A stretch of 64,000 nucleotides of DNA, taken from positions 1 to 64,000 of the forward strand of contig JASANE010003716.1 in assembly GCA_030248225.1 (NCBI GenBank), in the 5' to 3' direction. A program made the translations under genes and the position numbers. Of this stretch, positions 36,701-51,700 are shown piece by piece; position 1 is the first letter of the stretch, and each line of letters starts with the position of its first letter. The DNA comes from Trileptium ribeirensis. Taxonomy: Eukaryota > Nematoda > Enoplea > Enoplida > Thoracostomopsidae. Below the pieces are notes generated by a model, which saw only the letters and a list, made by a program, of their open reading frames with translations, was not told the origin of the DNA and did not search any database.

Positions 36701-39700
36701 CCGATTTACATAATATGCAGTAGGCTTCGTGCATTTTTGATCAGATAATACTGGCATGTCCACAGCCCTCCGAAAAGTGGGGGGGAACTTCGAGGGAGCC
36801 TCCATCTTCATTCTCGGGGGAAAATTAAAAGTGGGGGATAATTATTTTGCTTAAAAATACTAAATATTTCCATATTTTCATGCATTTTTACTACCGTGAA
36901 CGTATTTTTAATTTAACATCGATATTTTAGCATTATAAATAGTGGTAATTAATGTTTAAAAACAATTTGCAACAAAAAACATAAGCTTTCAGGCATAAAT
37001 TTTTGGAATTAGTTGAACATGGGGGTTTCTTCCGAGTGGGGGGACGGACATGGGGAAAATCTCACAAACATGGGTGGATTTGGAAAGTGCAGGTCCCCCA
37101 CCCCCTCTCACTGTGGACAGGCCAGTAACATGCAGGGCATAATCTTAGTGCTAAATCTATGGCTAGCCTTATCGTGCCTTTGAGTCCGACAACCGCCTCC
37201 CATCGCCAAAAAGGTAAACTGTTTTGACTATTGGTGAGAAGCGGTGGGTGCTGGAGGACTAATTTGAATGGTTATTAGTAATACTCATCTTGGCCTCTCC
37301 ACAGAGGGAACCCCCACATTTTCGAGCACTTGGAGGATTTTCCCCAGGTCATGCCTCCCGGGTAAATTTTGGAGTCTCTTCAGGTCAACCATATCAGCAC
37401 CCTCGGGTATTTTCAGGTCACATCAACTAGATGCTTCGCATGGACCGTTGATTTCTAAAACTTTGGGATCATATGTCCCACTTGAAGAATGATATATTGT
37501 GATCTATGCTTCTATAGTTCTGCTCATTAAAACTTGAAATCCTACAGTCTTGATTTTGACACATAAATTCGTAGTTTATCAATTCACATCATAAAATAAA
37601 CGACATAGCAAGGACCTCAATCACCTTTTCTTAGTGCCATGTTAGTCTGTTAAGAGATTATTTATTTTGTTAACAGCGGCGTTACAATTAATGGTTGCTA
37701 TTACCTAGTGTACACTCAACGGTAGAAATGATCGTCCTAACAAGAAACGGTTATAACAAAATTCAATATCACTGCTTATTTCGACTATTTATGACAAGGT
37801 CGTGTTAAATTAACTGTAGCCTGCTGAAATACACTTTTTTAGTGCTTAAACTATAAATATGCAGCGCTAAAAATGTTGTAAATGCTCTGGGATCTCCATT
37901 CGCTGAATATTTTGCTATGGGAACTGAAGCGGAGGAAAGAACTGGTTCGAATCAGGGGCGCCCAATTTTGCCAAGAGAAAAATGGTTAAAAATAGAGCCA
38001 GAAACGTTGCCGAAAACTTTTGAGATGCAGAGAAAAAAGGGTTTGCAGCATTTTGACAAAATTTTCGAAATTTTTGGGTTCAGGATGGAACTTTAGATCA
38101 AATTTTGATCAAATTTTATGTCATTTGGCGTGTTTTTAAGAGTGGAAAAAATTTGCCACCAGGCGATCAACTAGAGGAGCCCAAAACTTTTCCAGGGGCC
38201 ACGATCCAGTTTTTACCAGGGAACACTTGAAGTTCCTAGGCCCCACCCCAATTTAGAAATCCCAGAATCCTTGAAAAACACGCAAAATGCAATTATGAAA
38301 TCCCCAGTTGACCCGCCAACTAAAATTTTGGTTCCGTTTAGAGTCCAGCTCGCTTCTCACAAAATTGGTATTATTAGCATTTTCTGTATCTTGTCCAACA
38401 TACGCCTCCCACTCTATAACTGCTTATGAACTGCTTCATTTACTGGTACGCTATCAACCACTGGCTTGTTCATTTACGTCCTTTCTTATGGATGAGCTAT
38501 AGTTTACGGAATAGTCATTGGTATTTATTCACCACTTCACGATTAGTGAAACGGCTGTCATAAATAGTCCCAAGTTGTCAGTTTATGGACTAAGTGTGAT
38601 TATTGAATCATTTGGGTAAAACGCACAAGGAAATTTAACACCAATATTTCAAGCATATCCACCTCATTAGTCTTCGCCAAAGACGAATTATTAACAATAT
38701 TCAATTACTACCATAATTAAGAGCACATAAATCGGACGCAGTCGAAATCGAACGATATTGCTCTCGAATGATCTTTGTTTACGAGATTCGTTAAATGCAA
38801 GCTAAAATTTCGATGGCAAGTCATTTTTATTTTAATGTGTTTGGACGTCGCTATACTAATCGCAAACGATCGATTTTCAGTTTCGTTTACATGAAAACGA
38901 AAGACAGAACGAAACATGTTCGACTTTTACTCAGTTTTGATTGGAACTGTAGTTACGTTTGCGAGCAAATGCGTAGATTCTAATGCGACTAATGTGGGAC
39001 CGTGTAACGTGCATGATCATTGCTACATACATACCATTTGTCCCTACGGTAACTGAAACACAGTGAACGACGTTTTATTTGAGAGCGCCGGGGGAAAGAT
39101 TTTGAAGATTTTTTGTGTCTGTCGGTGTCACTCATGCACTCATATTCAAATAAATGGATTTCAACATTTTTGCTCCATAGCAAAAGCGATACCGATGTGC
39201 CCTTTACTTGAGCGCTAATAAGTCCGATGCGACGTTCCTGGTCAAAATGGTCAGTGACTGGTTTTATAAGTTTTTAACAAATACTATTATTTCGCAACTC
39301 ATTTCGTTTTCATAGCTTTGGAACTACGCCTATGGATCTGCACATTTGCTGAACAACTGTTTTTGTGGGACACTCCCTGTGCTATTGGTGGCCCGAATAC
39401 GGTTTGTTGAACTTTTGCCAGAAAAATCGATTTTTCAAAAAAATGTCGGTTATTGCCAAGGTTTTTATGGTCTACAAATTCGTTTTACAGAAAATATTCT
39501 GCCTCGGTTAGTTTGGTTATATCCTGAATGCCGGGAATCGCTAATATTTAATATAGGTATTTCGGCGCTTTGAATACTATAATGGCTCGCGTATCTACAG
39601 TCTTTCATCAATATTAGCCTTTTCAGGGGGTTTCAATGGGTCTAGGCTTTAGGGTCGATGAACCCGATTTCCAGAAATGCGTTGTGTACAGTATACCAAG

Positions 39701-42700
39701 ACTGGTTTATGTAAGGTTTTTTGGTGCGCTTAGTTTTGGTTATCTAGAGTCCAGCACGAATATTTATTGCTTTTTCTGTGGTTTTCAATGTGGTTTGGCA
39801 AAATTCAAGACTTCCTGATTATATGTAGCTTCTGGTTGTTTGATTAATATTGATTTTTTAGCAATTTTTCAATATTCTGAATGCAGTGGTATGACATTTC
39901 GCTCGTCTAACATTAATTACCACAAGCGCCAGAATGTGCGCATGTAAATTGGTATGCATTTGAGTTACGTAGTATCATCTCTGTAGCGCAGCCATAATCT
40001 GGTAACGAACTGTTTATTGTTAAATGTGGGAGCAGTATCACAGTTGTCTCATTATTTATAGCATTCTTTTAGTAATATATGGCATATATTGAGATATTTT
40101 TTAGAACTACAGAAGCCAAAAATTTCTTGCCTCCTTCAGAATGTAAACAAGGGTAAAGGAAACAGGGCTAAAGCTCGTACATTTAGAACTGGATATTTTA
40201 AGCAGGAATATATAGTGGATATCATTTGTTTTACTACAAGATTTATAAGACCAGGTTCTTGTTCCAATTTAAATTTTAGGGATTCAGCTGCCAGTTATTC
40301 CTTGAAAACAGAGGAGGTTTAAGATAAACTTGCATATATTGCGCCAAAATTTCAGGAACCATGTATTTTATACACATACCACACCACCGTTGGATCTAAG
40401 CCACATGGCTAAAACGCATTTTCGTGAAATTCATTAATGTTGTGGAAAAAACATAGGAGCCGAAATTTGATTAATAATTGAGACAGCACATGTCAATCAA
40501 AACTATTAAATTCTTGGCTGAATATCATCAATATGAATTAGCTGGAACAAAATGTGCTGTTCTGGTCGGATTTCTTTCAACGGTCTCAGACTGTCATGAC
40601 CGGCGGATTTTAAGGCCGGCCCGTGTCCAAATCCGAACCGTTCAGCGGCCATCACTATGTTTAACACATTTTTTCAGCTGGAAGTCGACGAGCTTGAAGA
40701 TATTGATATATTTTCGACGTGGCCGGGTTGGGGTTTGCTGCTGTTGAGGATAATAATTGCGGCTTGGTTTATGATTGAGTTGCGGAAGACGTTGTTGAAG
40801 TACGTGTAAAATAATTACTTTAATAATCGTTACATCACGTCTTATGGAACACATTCTCACTAGAAGTTTATTATTTAGCAGCTCGATTAAAAAGGGATTT
40901 TAGTGGACATTTTACAGTATGCCGTATTTTTAACAAGAATTTGAGTAATACGCCATTCACATTAAGATGCATGCACTCACCGCACACGGTTTCGCACGAA
41001 CCGCAGTGCTCGTTTCACAGCAATTTTCGCTGAATTTTAACGAAGTTGTTATTTGTCGCTACAAGCTGCGTACAACAGCTTACGTTTTTGCACGATGCCT
41101 GTAGCGATCATATAGGCTGATATTAGGCAGTTCGTAACAACAATGCTGGAGACTGCACACAGTCTGTAACGTCAATGTAGGTTGCTCCATGGTGGTGTTG
41201 TCAAAATCAATCTCTGCACTGTATCTGAAATAGAGATCGTGGTAACTGCACGACAGTCAAATATGAAGCAATAAACGTACACGCTAGATGTCTTAAAATT
41301 CTGCGTATCATAGAAAATGTTTTTGTTATAATGTGGTTAATTCTACCAGTTTGTATACATTTGTTGTTTGTGGCATCTATAACTTATAAGCTTAGTATAA
41401 GCCTCATATAAGGCCGCTACGTTAGACTTAGTATATCGAGAAAGGGACAATCTACAGATTACCTACGCGCCTATATGTAATTCACTGCTTTTATAAAAAA
41501 CATGGCACAATTTTTTGCGGCAACACAAGCATTTGTCATAGTTGTTCATTTATATTATGTAATTTGCTATATAATAATATCATGGGTGTCTATGGTTATT
41601 AGGGTTTACTTTCTAAGCGAAATATATCCCATCTCCTGAAATCTCCGCGCCGCCGCCGACCATTCTCAACCCAGCGCCAAATGTGCGCAAAACATTTCGC
41701 TGCAACAAATTTTTCTACTAAAATGCATATTCACATCTCGCTCGTCACAATGGGGGATACAACAAAAACTTATGAGTTCTCGAAAATAATTTCAAAAATT
41801 GAGCGGTCCCGCTGATACATCTATCCTTTCCTAAGTAAACGGACCGTCGACACCTACATATGAATAATATATATGTAACTATATTGATTAGAATTTTAAA
41901 ACGTGGAATATTTTTAGCACTGTATTAGAGACATAATATAAGTGGGTTTGGAAAGCATTTAGTACATCATTGCGTATTCCTGCGCATGTTTGATATTATG
42001 ATAAATTATTATATTGTATTACTATTATTATATTATATATCATATGATTATATTATTTTTGATATTGATATTTTGATCACTTATGAATTTCCAATCTGAT
42101 TAGTAGATTTTAAAGGGTCTTCTTAAAACGCGTGTTTTGAAATCAGGATTTTCAATCACGCAGCAAATACTAAAAAGAAGTACTTTATAAAAGCTTGAGA
42201 ACGTCAAACATGCACAGCTTGTTGAAATTTCACGAGCCGCATCATACATGGTAGATAATATGCCTCACGTTTTAATAAATGTGTATATTGCCTGTATTTA
42301 TTGCCATAGAAGAATAGGCGATATAATACCAACATATTTCTTGTGTGTCTTCATTAGCCACAATGTGACCTCTACAACTGTGTACACACTCTAATACTGG
42401 AATTTAACACATACGTAGTTATACGGGTCATATTTAAAGAACGGCTTGTGTACATTTACTGGGAAATTCTTACTATTAATGAGATTTGTGATGCGGGGGT
42501 AAATAAAAGAATATATTTTTGCGGACGGTTCATTTTAGCAGAAGAGAAAATGCATATTGCTATTTTACAGTTTACCGATAGAGAGGAATATCGAAAATAT
42601 AACACAACTGTTGTGAATGGACATTTTATTTTAACTATATTGGTGTAATAGGCAATAAAATGTTTCGTTTTTAGAAATCAATATAGCCGTTAGAAACGAA

Positions 42701-45700
42701 ACTAATTTCTACGCGCTTGAGCTTAGTTCTGGGAAAGATGCAACAAAATTATGTAACTAAAAATATAATTTATGTATATTACATTTATAATAATACATAA
42801 ACTAAATCATAATAAATATAGTTATATTTATAGATAATATACAATATTCAAATATAATACATATATCATTTTCATTAATTTGGGAACGCTACGATTTTAA
42901 ACGGTTAAATATTTTTAACAACTTAGGGTTGAGATCTTAGAACTATTTCATATGTAGAGTAAAAGCTTCCGCGCAGTCACTCACAGCTATATAGCTCTAA
43001 TGTATAATTATCGCGAAATTTAAGTGTTACGTACATAATTATGAAGTTAGGTGTCGCAAAGTCTTATGAAATACGGTTTAAAATTCATACGCGGTTGGTG
43101 AGATTGTTCTATCAATTAATATAGATTAATTGATGTAATATATATGAAGTTACCGAACGCTTCATTTCACTTTTACGTCCAATGTATGTCGAGAAACGCG
43201 CGAATTTATTAAATCGTGGACTGTCATTGGCTCTTAGGTAAAGTCTAGATAAGACGCCTGGTTGTATTTAGGTTGTTCCGTTATCTATATACTAAGCCTA
43301 CGCTATGATTCGTGTTTGATTTTTAAACTAATCTTGACACTTATGATAGCTATAAAATATATACGATTTTTGCAGTTTTAAATTTTACCACATTAAGCTG
43401 AAAAAGCTTCACTGACACCCAAAGTTCAAACATATTTTGCTTGTGGATTTATCGGTTCAACTTTGTCGCGCAGCTACCATGGTTTTTGTTGCAGCCGCTG
43501 TGCGAAGACGTTATTGCTCATAACACCATCGTGCGGTAACCTATATTTATATACACAATATTGTTCTTACAAGCAACGTAACATCAGTCGCTATAGTCGC
43601 TACGCGCTTCGTACAAAATTGTAAGCTGTTGCACACAGCTTGTAGCGCCAAATGATATTTTCGATACAATATAGCGACAACTGCAGTATAACGACGACTG
43701 TGGTTCTTGCGCAACCGCGTGCAGTGAGTGCACGCATCTTAATGTGAAATGCTTTCTCATCAGTCTCATTCATTCTTCATTGTCGCCAGCGCTTCATATT
43801 TTATTTTAACTGTAGTAATAATATTATTTAAATAATATATATTATATAAATACATTTGATTTAATCAAATAAATAATATTTATAAAAGGAGCTGTTCATA
43901 ATTTTCTGATTGTAGTATCCTTATCTTATTATTGTAAATGTTGTTATGGTTTCGTAACGTATTATTGTATCTCTTTGTTTACGTAACCAACCTGAACCAA
44001 AGTATATTACTTAACTTTTTTATACCACTGGAAAATCAAACGTGATTAGTGATTACATATGTATTAGATCGACGTGACGATGCTGCATTACGCACTTCCA
44101 CAAACGTTATGCCCATACGACCCCGGCTATCGTGACTTCAAAGGCGGACCTATTTGGTTCAGATCCTTAAATTTTCTTTTTATTCGGGTCAGGCGCAAGA
44201 AATTACGGAGCTTAGCAAGCCGCAGGAGCGTTTCACAGGATGTGTGCTGATCCTGCCGGACGGGTTGCGCACGTAGTCTACGAGGTACTACATTTGAGGT
44301 CCCCAGGGAGGTTTGCTCCGTCACCTGCTCACAGGCCAAAGAGACCATACCGCTATTCCCTATCCTCGTTTAACCGGGAAGTGTATTGAATTGGTATTTG
44401 GGTTGGATTAATTTTCCTAATTGCGTAAACGGTTAATTTTTTAGCCAATGGCACCCACTAGGGTCCGACAAATCCCTAGACGTTTAACGTCGGATTCGAG
44501 TGTAGTTTCCTATTCTGGGTGCTCAGCGAAAGTTTCAATTTTGCGGTAGCTTTTCCTTATTAGTCGCACGAGTCGTACTCACACAGTAATATATTTAACA
44601 CAATAATGGAATCGACGAGTCACGCTACGGTTTGCTTCTTCAATGCGTGTGTCAAACCTGAACGTGGGCCGTCGATAGGGGTGACGGATTTCAAACTCTT
44701 TCTAATATATATCGCTACTTGGGTCTACAAAACACTTGGACACATCGGGGTTGATTGAGCATTTATTGATGAGCCAAATTCGGATGAGTATGGCGGTAAG
44801 CGGGGTAAGTGGCGGAGTCATCGCCTTTTTCACGGAACTCTCACAGCTGCGTCAACCCACGGCGTGAACTGCTAAGCTGTAATTCTTATGACAGCTGCTT
44901 ATTCAAAAGCTTACCTTACTTATTCAAAGGGAGTCAAATCAAAAGCAAATACCGGTAAGTAATACGGAGCGTAAAACGGTTATTTATCGATAAAGAGGCG
45001 CCATTCAACTAACTACTCGCTCGGCACTACGATTGCTACTAGAGGGCACTCCGACAAAACAACAGGTTCAGGTAAGCGAAAGGCTGTAATATAACTGGTA
45101 CGTATGGATCATACGGGACGAAGCGTACAAAGTGGGGTTGCGGGACTCAATCTTGTTCATCCTAATCACGACTAGGGTACATGATAAATAATTACTCGTA
45201 AGTGCGATGAAGTAACGATGGAATTAACATACAACGACATATTATGACAAGCGATCAATGATATATATATTGATATAACGGTAAGATTGGGAGGCGATCA
45301 TTGGTACGACTAATAAAATTTTTCTGGTGCGACAATGGTATGACGATTCCTTTCCTACTCGCACACATACATACGTACGATGACCATAAATATAAGATGA
45401 AATTTTCAGCAGGTTGCATAGACATAACTGGTTAATTTTGGTTCTAATTCCCTATAAAATCATTCCTCAAGCTTGGTAACAAAATAATAAAATTTGCCTT
45501 AAGTCGAGGATCATCTATGGCGTAAATAACTACCAAAAATGGACTTTTCGTGTCCACAAACATGAGCTAGATCAATGCTGAAAATGGTAGTGTGGACTAA
45601 TCTTCTGAACAGCTTATGGGTCCCGGTAGACTGAGGTTGGGACCAAATTTCTAACTTTTCCGCTTTTCCTAATCCAAAATTATTACCAAAATTTACTAGG

Positions 45701-48700
45701 CGAGGTGTACATATTTTCCTAATTTGCCAGCCTTTCTCTATGAAATTTTGCATAGGGGCTGGACTTGACCTTGTCTATTGATTTACTAGGACCGGATCAG
45801 CGGCCCTCACAAAAATTGGTCGGTCGGGCCGAGACCCGATATCGCGTCTGGCGATATCGATAACTTTGAAATACAAAATACTGACACTTATTATGCAAGT
45901 TATCAACACTGGGGAAAATATTTTCCCTTTCCTAACCAAAATGTGTAAAAACAAGACCGAAACTGACTTACGAAAATAGTACAATTTGTGAAATTTTAAC
46001 TAAAATCTGAGGGGCGGTTGCACGGCTCGAGTTCGGATTTCCTATAACCTTAAGATAGGCCACAGCTTTGACGGGCTTAATGGCTTAAATGGAAGGCCTA
46101 ACGGGCCTCTATTTATAAGAGAAAAATCACCAAAATTCCTGGAACAGATATCGAGTTATTGACGTCTAAAGGCCGTCGGGTTTGGGGTTCTGAACGAAAT
46201 CGATAAGTTTTAGAGTTGCATTCATGAACAGACATTACTACGAAGAACCAAAGTTTAATTAACCAAAGTTTTAGCAAAATTCCAGGAGTAAATCTCAAGA
46301 TATTTCAATTTCCATAATTTGGTGGTGGGGGGCAAGCCCTTTCAGGGTCGTTGGGTTTAGGATTCCGACGTGATATTTGGTTTTTTACATGATACATCAT
46401 GAGATTGGATCTTAACCAAGATCCGGAGTAAAATTTTAACCAAATTCCTGGGATAGTTCTCGAGATATGCCAAATTTTCACTCTAAGTGGTCTATCTCGC
46501 TCACAGGGCATAGAATCGGTTTATCTAATCGTAGTTCGATACAAATTTTTAGCTCGCGGACGATGCCTAGGTCGCGATTGTGATATTAATAAAATATTGA
46601 TTAAGTTCCTGGGTCCTACTATGTCTAATTTTGTCCCAAGTTCCTACTAACAGAGCATTAAAATAGGAATACGAATTTGCGTCCGAAGAAATCGTAAAAT
46701 CTTGAGCAAAATCATTGATAATACTTAATGAAAATAGCGTGACCACGGATGATTCGGAGTTCTACTGTCAATGTTCAACCAAAAACATCGGTTTTGTTTA
46801 ACCTCGGTCGGCTCAAAGAATATATTTCCTAATCCTAACTCGACTCAGGTAATCATGTAAAACTAGGCTTTAACGCGGGTGTCGCATTTATTTATACCCT
46901 AACTCATCGACCGAGGGAGGTTCGGTATGACTTCGGGCATCTGATCCAATCATATGAGTGGCCAACTGTGGCTGCGGGTCTGCGGGACAAGCTAGGACGG
47001 ACACGGCTATCATGTAAAACAAAGCATGGACAGGGAGTCCACGGAGGTTTAACGTTACTTCTAATTAACCTATGCTCTACTATACCCTAGCTACTTCTAC
47101 GAACTGTCTTAACCTAACTGACTTCAGTGACACTGGGTTCTAAGACCAAACCTCCCTGTCCACACTTACAGAATCGGATCCTTTGCTTCAACGTCCATCG
47201 CCCATCCATCCACGCGTACGACCAACGCAAAAACCAAAATCAATCAGAAAACTCCAAAGAAAACACACGAGGTAGAGTAAGCGCCAGAGCGCATCTGCAA
47301 AACTACCGAACTCTGCGCTGCCGAAGTCATACTGAACGCTGCATAGCTCGTGCGTCTCTGCTTAAATACTAAAGATTTGAAAATTCAAATTTTTTTCATT
47401 TTGGATGGTTAAAGTGCTTGGTCAGCACTTTTGGGGCGATTTGACCCCATATTCTAAGCCCTAATGTAAATACTCTTATCGGAGTAAATTCCGACCAATT
47501 TTGGACCAAATTCAATATTAAATTTTATATAATAAATTTGAGTTATTACTCCCCTTTATATCAACTTCATATAAAACTGTATAAATTAATCTAAAACCTT
47601 ACACAAGCTACCGACTCCGAAAACTTAATATCAACTTTAAACTTTATACAGTTTTCAAATTTAACAAAGATCGGCTACATACAACAGTACTACGTGCCCA
47701 GCAACTGGGTCTTCAGTTAGCGCCCTCGCCACTTAATATAAAGTTTATTACAACTGATAAGAAGTGGCCGAAAACTTCTTCGTCAAGCTCCAAGATCTAT
47801 ATGTTTTATATAAAATATATGCGGCTGCTAAGTTAAAGTTATTTATTTATTTAACAGCTTATCAAAATGTGCTTCCCTGCAAAACTTCATATATATAAGT
47901 TAACATTAAGCTAGCGGTAAAGTTTATATCACCTTGTTTATACAAGAATGTCAGCTCAGCCGCCTGCAAAGAAATAACGACACGACCACCAGAAACTATC
48001 AAATTTAATATTTTAATTATTAACTTAGTGTAAACGCCAATTTAATATCAAAAGCTTCAAGAAAAGAGCGAGAGAAAGAGGGACGCGGCTTAAGTAAACA
48101 AAACAAAAGAAGCGAAGGCAGAGGTGTAAAAAAAGCGCATCGATCCCTCGGCGATGGCCGAAGTGCCATAAGAAGTTCGGATTCGGACTCAGGGTATCCG
48201 TCCGAACACATTGATATGTAACAGGTCCGTATTCGGACAGTAAGGGGGAAGTGGGCTCTCGGGGGAACTCCATGCCAAATTTTGCAAAAGTAGTGGTGTT
48301 TTAAACGGCTCCCGGGGGTTCGGGGTATATTTTTCTGGGGTGTTATGTACATATTGGTGTTAGTCACATCAAGGGGAATCCAATGAGGGTTACACGCCTG
48401 TCGGGGCGTTATTCCTGCAATTTTCACGGGGAGGGGTACCTAAAAGTGGGCACAGCTGGACCGGTCCGGGCTCAAAAGAAAGCCTCGGATCTAGGGATTA
48501 CAACGGTACCCTATACATATACTTACGCTTAATATTCGTTACGTTATTTAATTAAACGTGTTCTTGTTTTCTTACGTACATACTAATTTACCCATAAGTC
48601 CGTGGATCCGGGTCGGATCTCCACGAAACCGGTCTCGTTAGAAAGATCGTAAAATTTCCTACCAAAAATGTTAAATGCTAAATTTACACTTATATTTTTC

Positions 48701-51700
48701 AGGAACTTTGCTCATATGCTGTTCGCAATAGGCGAACAGCCAAACTTTTTTCGGTCCTCATTCGTGAGGACGGTCGTGACGGGTATCCGTAACGGCCAGT
48801 CTATTCTATCAAAAATCAGAATAAACATTGCGGTCCTACCATGCGGTGTAGGGCTATTCCTACGTATCGGGGCGGGCAGGGAGTCGTACCGTCCTAATTT
48901 CTACAAGTAGAGTATGGCAAGGGCTCGCCACACTCGCATTTTCCACCTAAAAAGTAACAATCTACATGCGTAAAAATCGCTAAATTTTTTCAAAAATCAT
49001 CGTAAACAAGACAAATTATCCTCGAACATCGATGCGTCCAAACTTATACACTACAAGGGTACAATAACGCGTAATAATTATCATACAAATGGCATGAATT
49101 TGCAATGCAAATTGGCGCTTTTATGGCCAAGAAAATAGTAAAATTATCGTGCAACAGGTACATATGATAATCGTAAGAAGGATACAGAATCATGACAAAA
49201 TGTAGGCGCTTTTACGGCCTTTAACAACACCACATATGGCATGAATATAAGGATTATAAAACTGTATAGAATCATGATAAACTGCAGGCGCTTTTATGGC
49301 TTTTAACAACGCAACAGTGTGGTATGAATACAGTTCAGTGATTATATATAAATGGTTAACAAGTATCAAACTGCCAAATCGTGTACGTATGCCTGAAATT
49401 ACATAGAAACATCAACGGCGATTCCAATGGTATATAGATATGATACGATTGCAATTATACGAATCATAGGAATAATATGGCCTTTATGGCCATCAAACAT
49501 GGTACAACAAAGCGATGGTAATGGCAATATACGTAATTCAAGTATACCAACGAGCCTTTATGACCCTACAATCAATAATTATATAACTATATATATATAT
49601 ACGGTAACAATATTCCGATGATTCTTCATCCCTGAAATGTTAATAACGATACCCAGTTTGATCACTGAAAACGGTCTGCGTTGAGGGCCGAAATATGACA
49701 AAAATCTCTTGTACGTAGCGAGGTTAATGGACGTAACGATCCATGATTTGTGTTATATATACGGTTTATAAATAGGGTGACGGCAGGGTCTTGTGGTCAG
49801 TTAGTATCTACGGGGGAAAATCGACTTATATTCGCTTGCGCACAGAGGGTTTGTAGATTGGTTCTGATTCCATTTGCGTACGTGTTTCGATGTTACAGTG
49901 GATTTCGTACCCGGTTGGGTCATCTCCGTTGGGTATTCTACGTTGGGGAACATTCGCAACTAAATTCGAAAATGTTGACCATTACGCTATGGCCAGGATT
50001 ATTAGGGAATTCGATTAAATGTTGGCCATTACACTGCGGACAGAATTATTGGTATTCGACAAAATGTTGGCCATTACACTATGGCCAGGATTGTTAGGGA
50101 ATTCGATTAAAATACTGGCCATTGGACTGTGTCCAGGATTATCGGGGAATTTATAAATGTTGGCCATTAGAGTGTGGTCAGGATTATGGGTTTTCTGTGA
50201 AATGTTGGCCATTAAGGTGTGGCCAGAATTAAGGCTTTTCGACAAAATGTTGCCATTAGGCTATGGTCAGGATTAATCCACCTCGTAACGATCCAGTATG
50301 GATTTGTTACACATATATTTATTGAATTGTTATGATGTCTGTAAAATGAGCTAAATTTCTGTATGATAACGGAGCGGACCGAAGTTAGTTCGCCAGTGCT
50401 TCTGATATCTCGCCAGGTTGAAAACATTACCGGAGTGCTGTCAGCTCCAGTCTAGTAGGAACCTGAGACATTAGTTGACATTTCCTCCAGATGAGTTGGG
50501 GAAAAAGCCACGATCCCAAGTCACCTGTAGAGTTTATATGTAGTTCCGTTTTATAGTGTTTCCCCACGAGTGTACATTGTTGATGCCTTTCCGTTTTGTT
50601 ACACTTTTATCCTGTTACTACTTAAAATTCGTGTTGAAAAAAGCTGCGCATCGTTTTAAAGAGGAATTTATCATAAATAGTCGAAATTAAAGCGGTGCTT
50701 TTAAGTTTTGTTACTTTTTGTTTATTGCGGTAATATTTAATGTTACTTCAATATTACAAGCGGTGCCAGGGCACGCCAAAATTTATTTGGGGGAACCGCC
50801 GAATTTTCGGGGGCACATTCTGTCGAGAAGGCAGGGTTTTTTAGTTTATGTAGCGTGTAACTCGCTAGGGTAGATGAAACGGGACGATTGCACCTAGTCT
50901 GCGATCAGTGACTAATTAGAGGTTTGAGATTAAATTTGCTGAGTCAATAACACACTAGTATTAGATATGGCATATTACAGCACAATAATTATTGAAAAAC
51001 AAAAACAAACAATTTTTTATTTCTTACTCAACTGATATGAAGACGGAAACTTTTGAAATTTATTATTGTAATCGGTAGCCTTTCTACCGCTAATTCATGT
51101 ACCCAAATACAGGGATTGTACTATTGTATTTATTGTTTGTGCTTTGCGCACAGAATCGATGAGTAGAATGAGCAAACACTCGTGAACGCAATATTCTGTC
51201 GCAGTATGCCTGTTTAATAATACTACTAGTCTCGTAATTTCAGCGAGTATGATGAATCGAAGGCGAAATTTTTATTGTATACGGGTGCTGGCATAGTTGT
51301 TTGGTTTGTTTCACTTCCAGCGTTAGGAATCATTGCAACGACAATTCCTATTATTTGGCGATTTAAAGTTGTGCTTGGTAAGTAACAACTGTTTTTCTCG
51401 GGCGTACAATAATTATTCTTGTTTTATTGTAAGACGACTGCAAAAACTTTTACATGATAAGGTTAATATACCTTTGTGTGTTATAAGTATAAGACATATT
51501 AAGATTTTGCTGTTTCTTTATGCATCCGGAGCCGACACGGTATGACGCTGCCTTTTCACGTGTGTTATAAACAATAATGTTAGTATAGGTATAAAACGTT
51601 TTTGTGACCTTTTCGAAAGTGGTTACACTTTTATCATCAGCAGCCTAGTATCACGTTCCAGCTCAATTTGTGCTTATTCTGCCAGTTTTACAGTATAATA

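Larger units (their letters stand above)
36563..40677 (+). other. Intron 6 (4115 bp, phase 0)
   Basis: It holds a MITE (36751-37125) and a dispersed repeat (39175-39860). 37126-39174 and 39861-40677 show nothing recognisable. Confidence 0.85.
40800..51243 (+). other. Intron 7 (10.4 kb, phase 2)
   Basis: It contains a long-TIR element (40956-43748), a degenerate tandem array (45780-46500), a ~90-bp array (49080-49300) and a 46-bp minisatellite (49971-50278). 43749-45780, 46500-49080, 49300-49970 and 50279-51243 show no gene; 50760-50830 looks like a fragment of a GC-rich-ended element. Confidence 0.8.

Noticed and set aside
48020..48427. 135-codon minus-strand frame
   Set aside because: No domain, no splice signals, low-complexity Pro/Arg/Ser composition in a GC-richer patch. 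It is best read as chance within intron 7.
49971..50278. CRISPR-like array
   Set aside because: The units are contiguous and diverged with no constant-repeat/variable-spacer pattern, and the DNA is animal.
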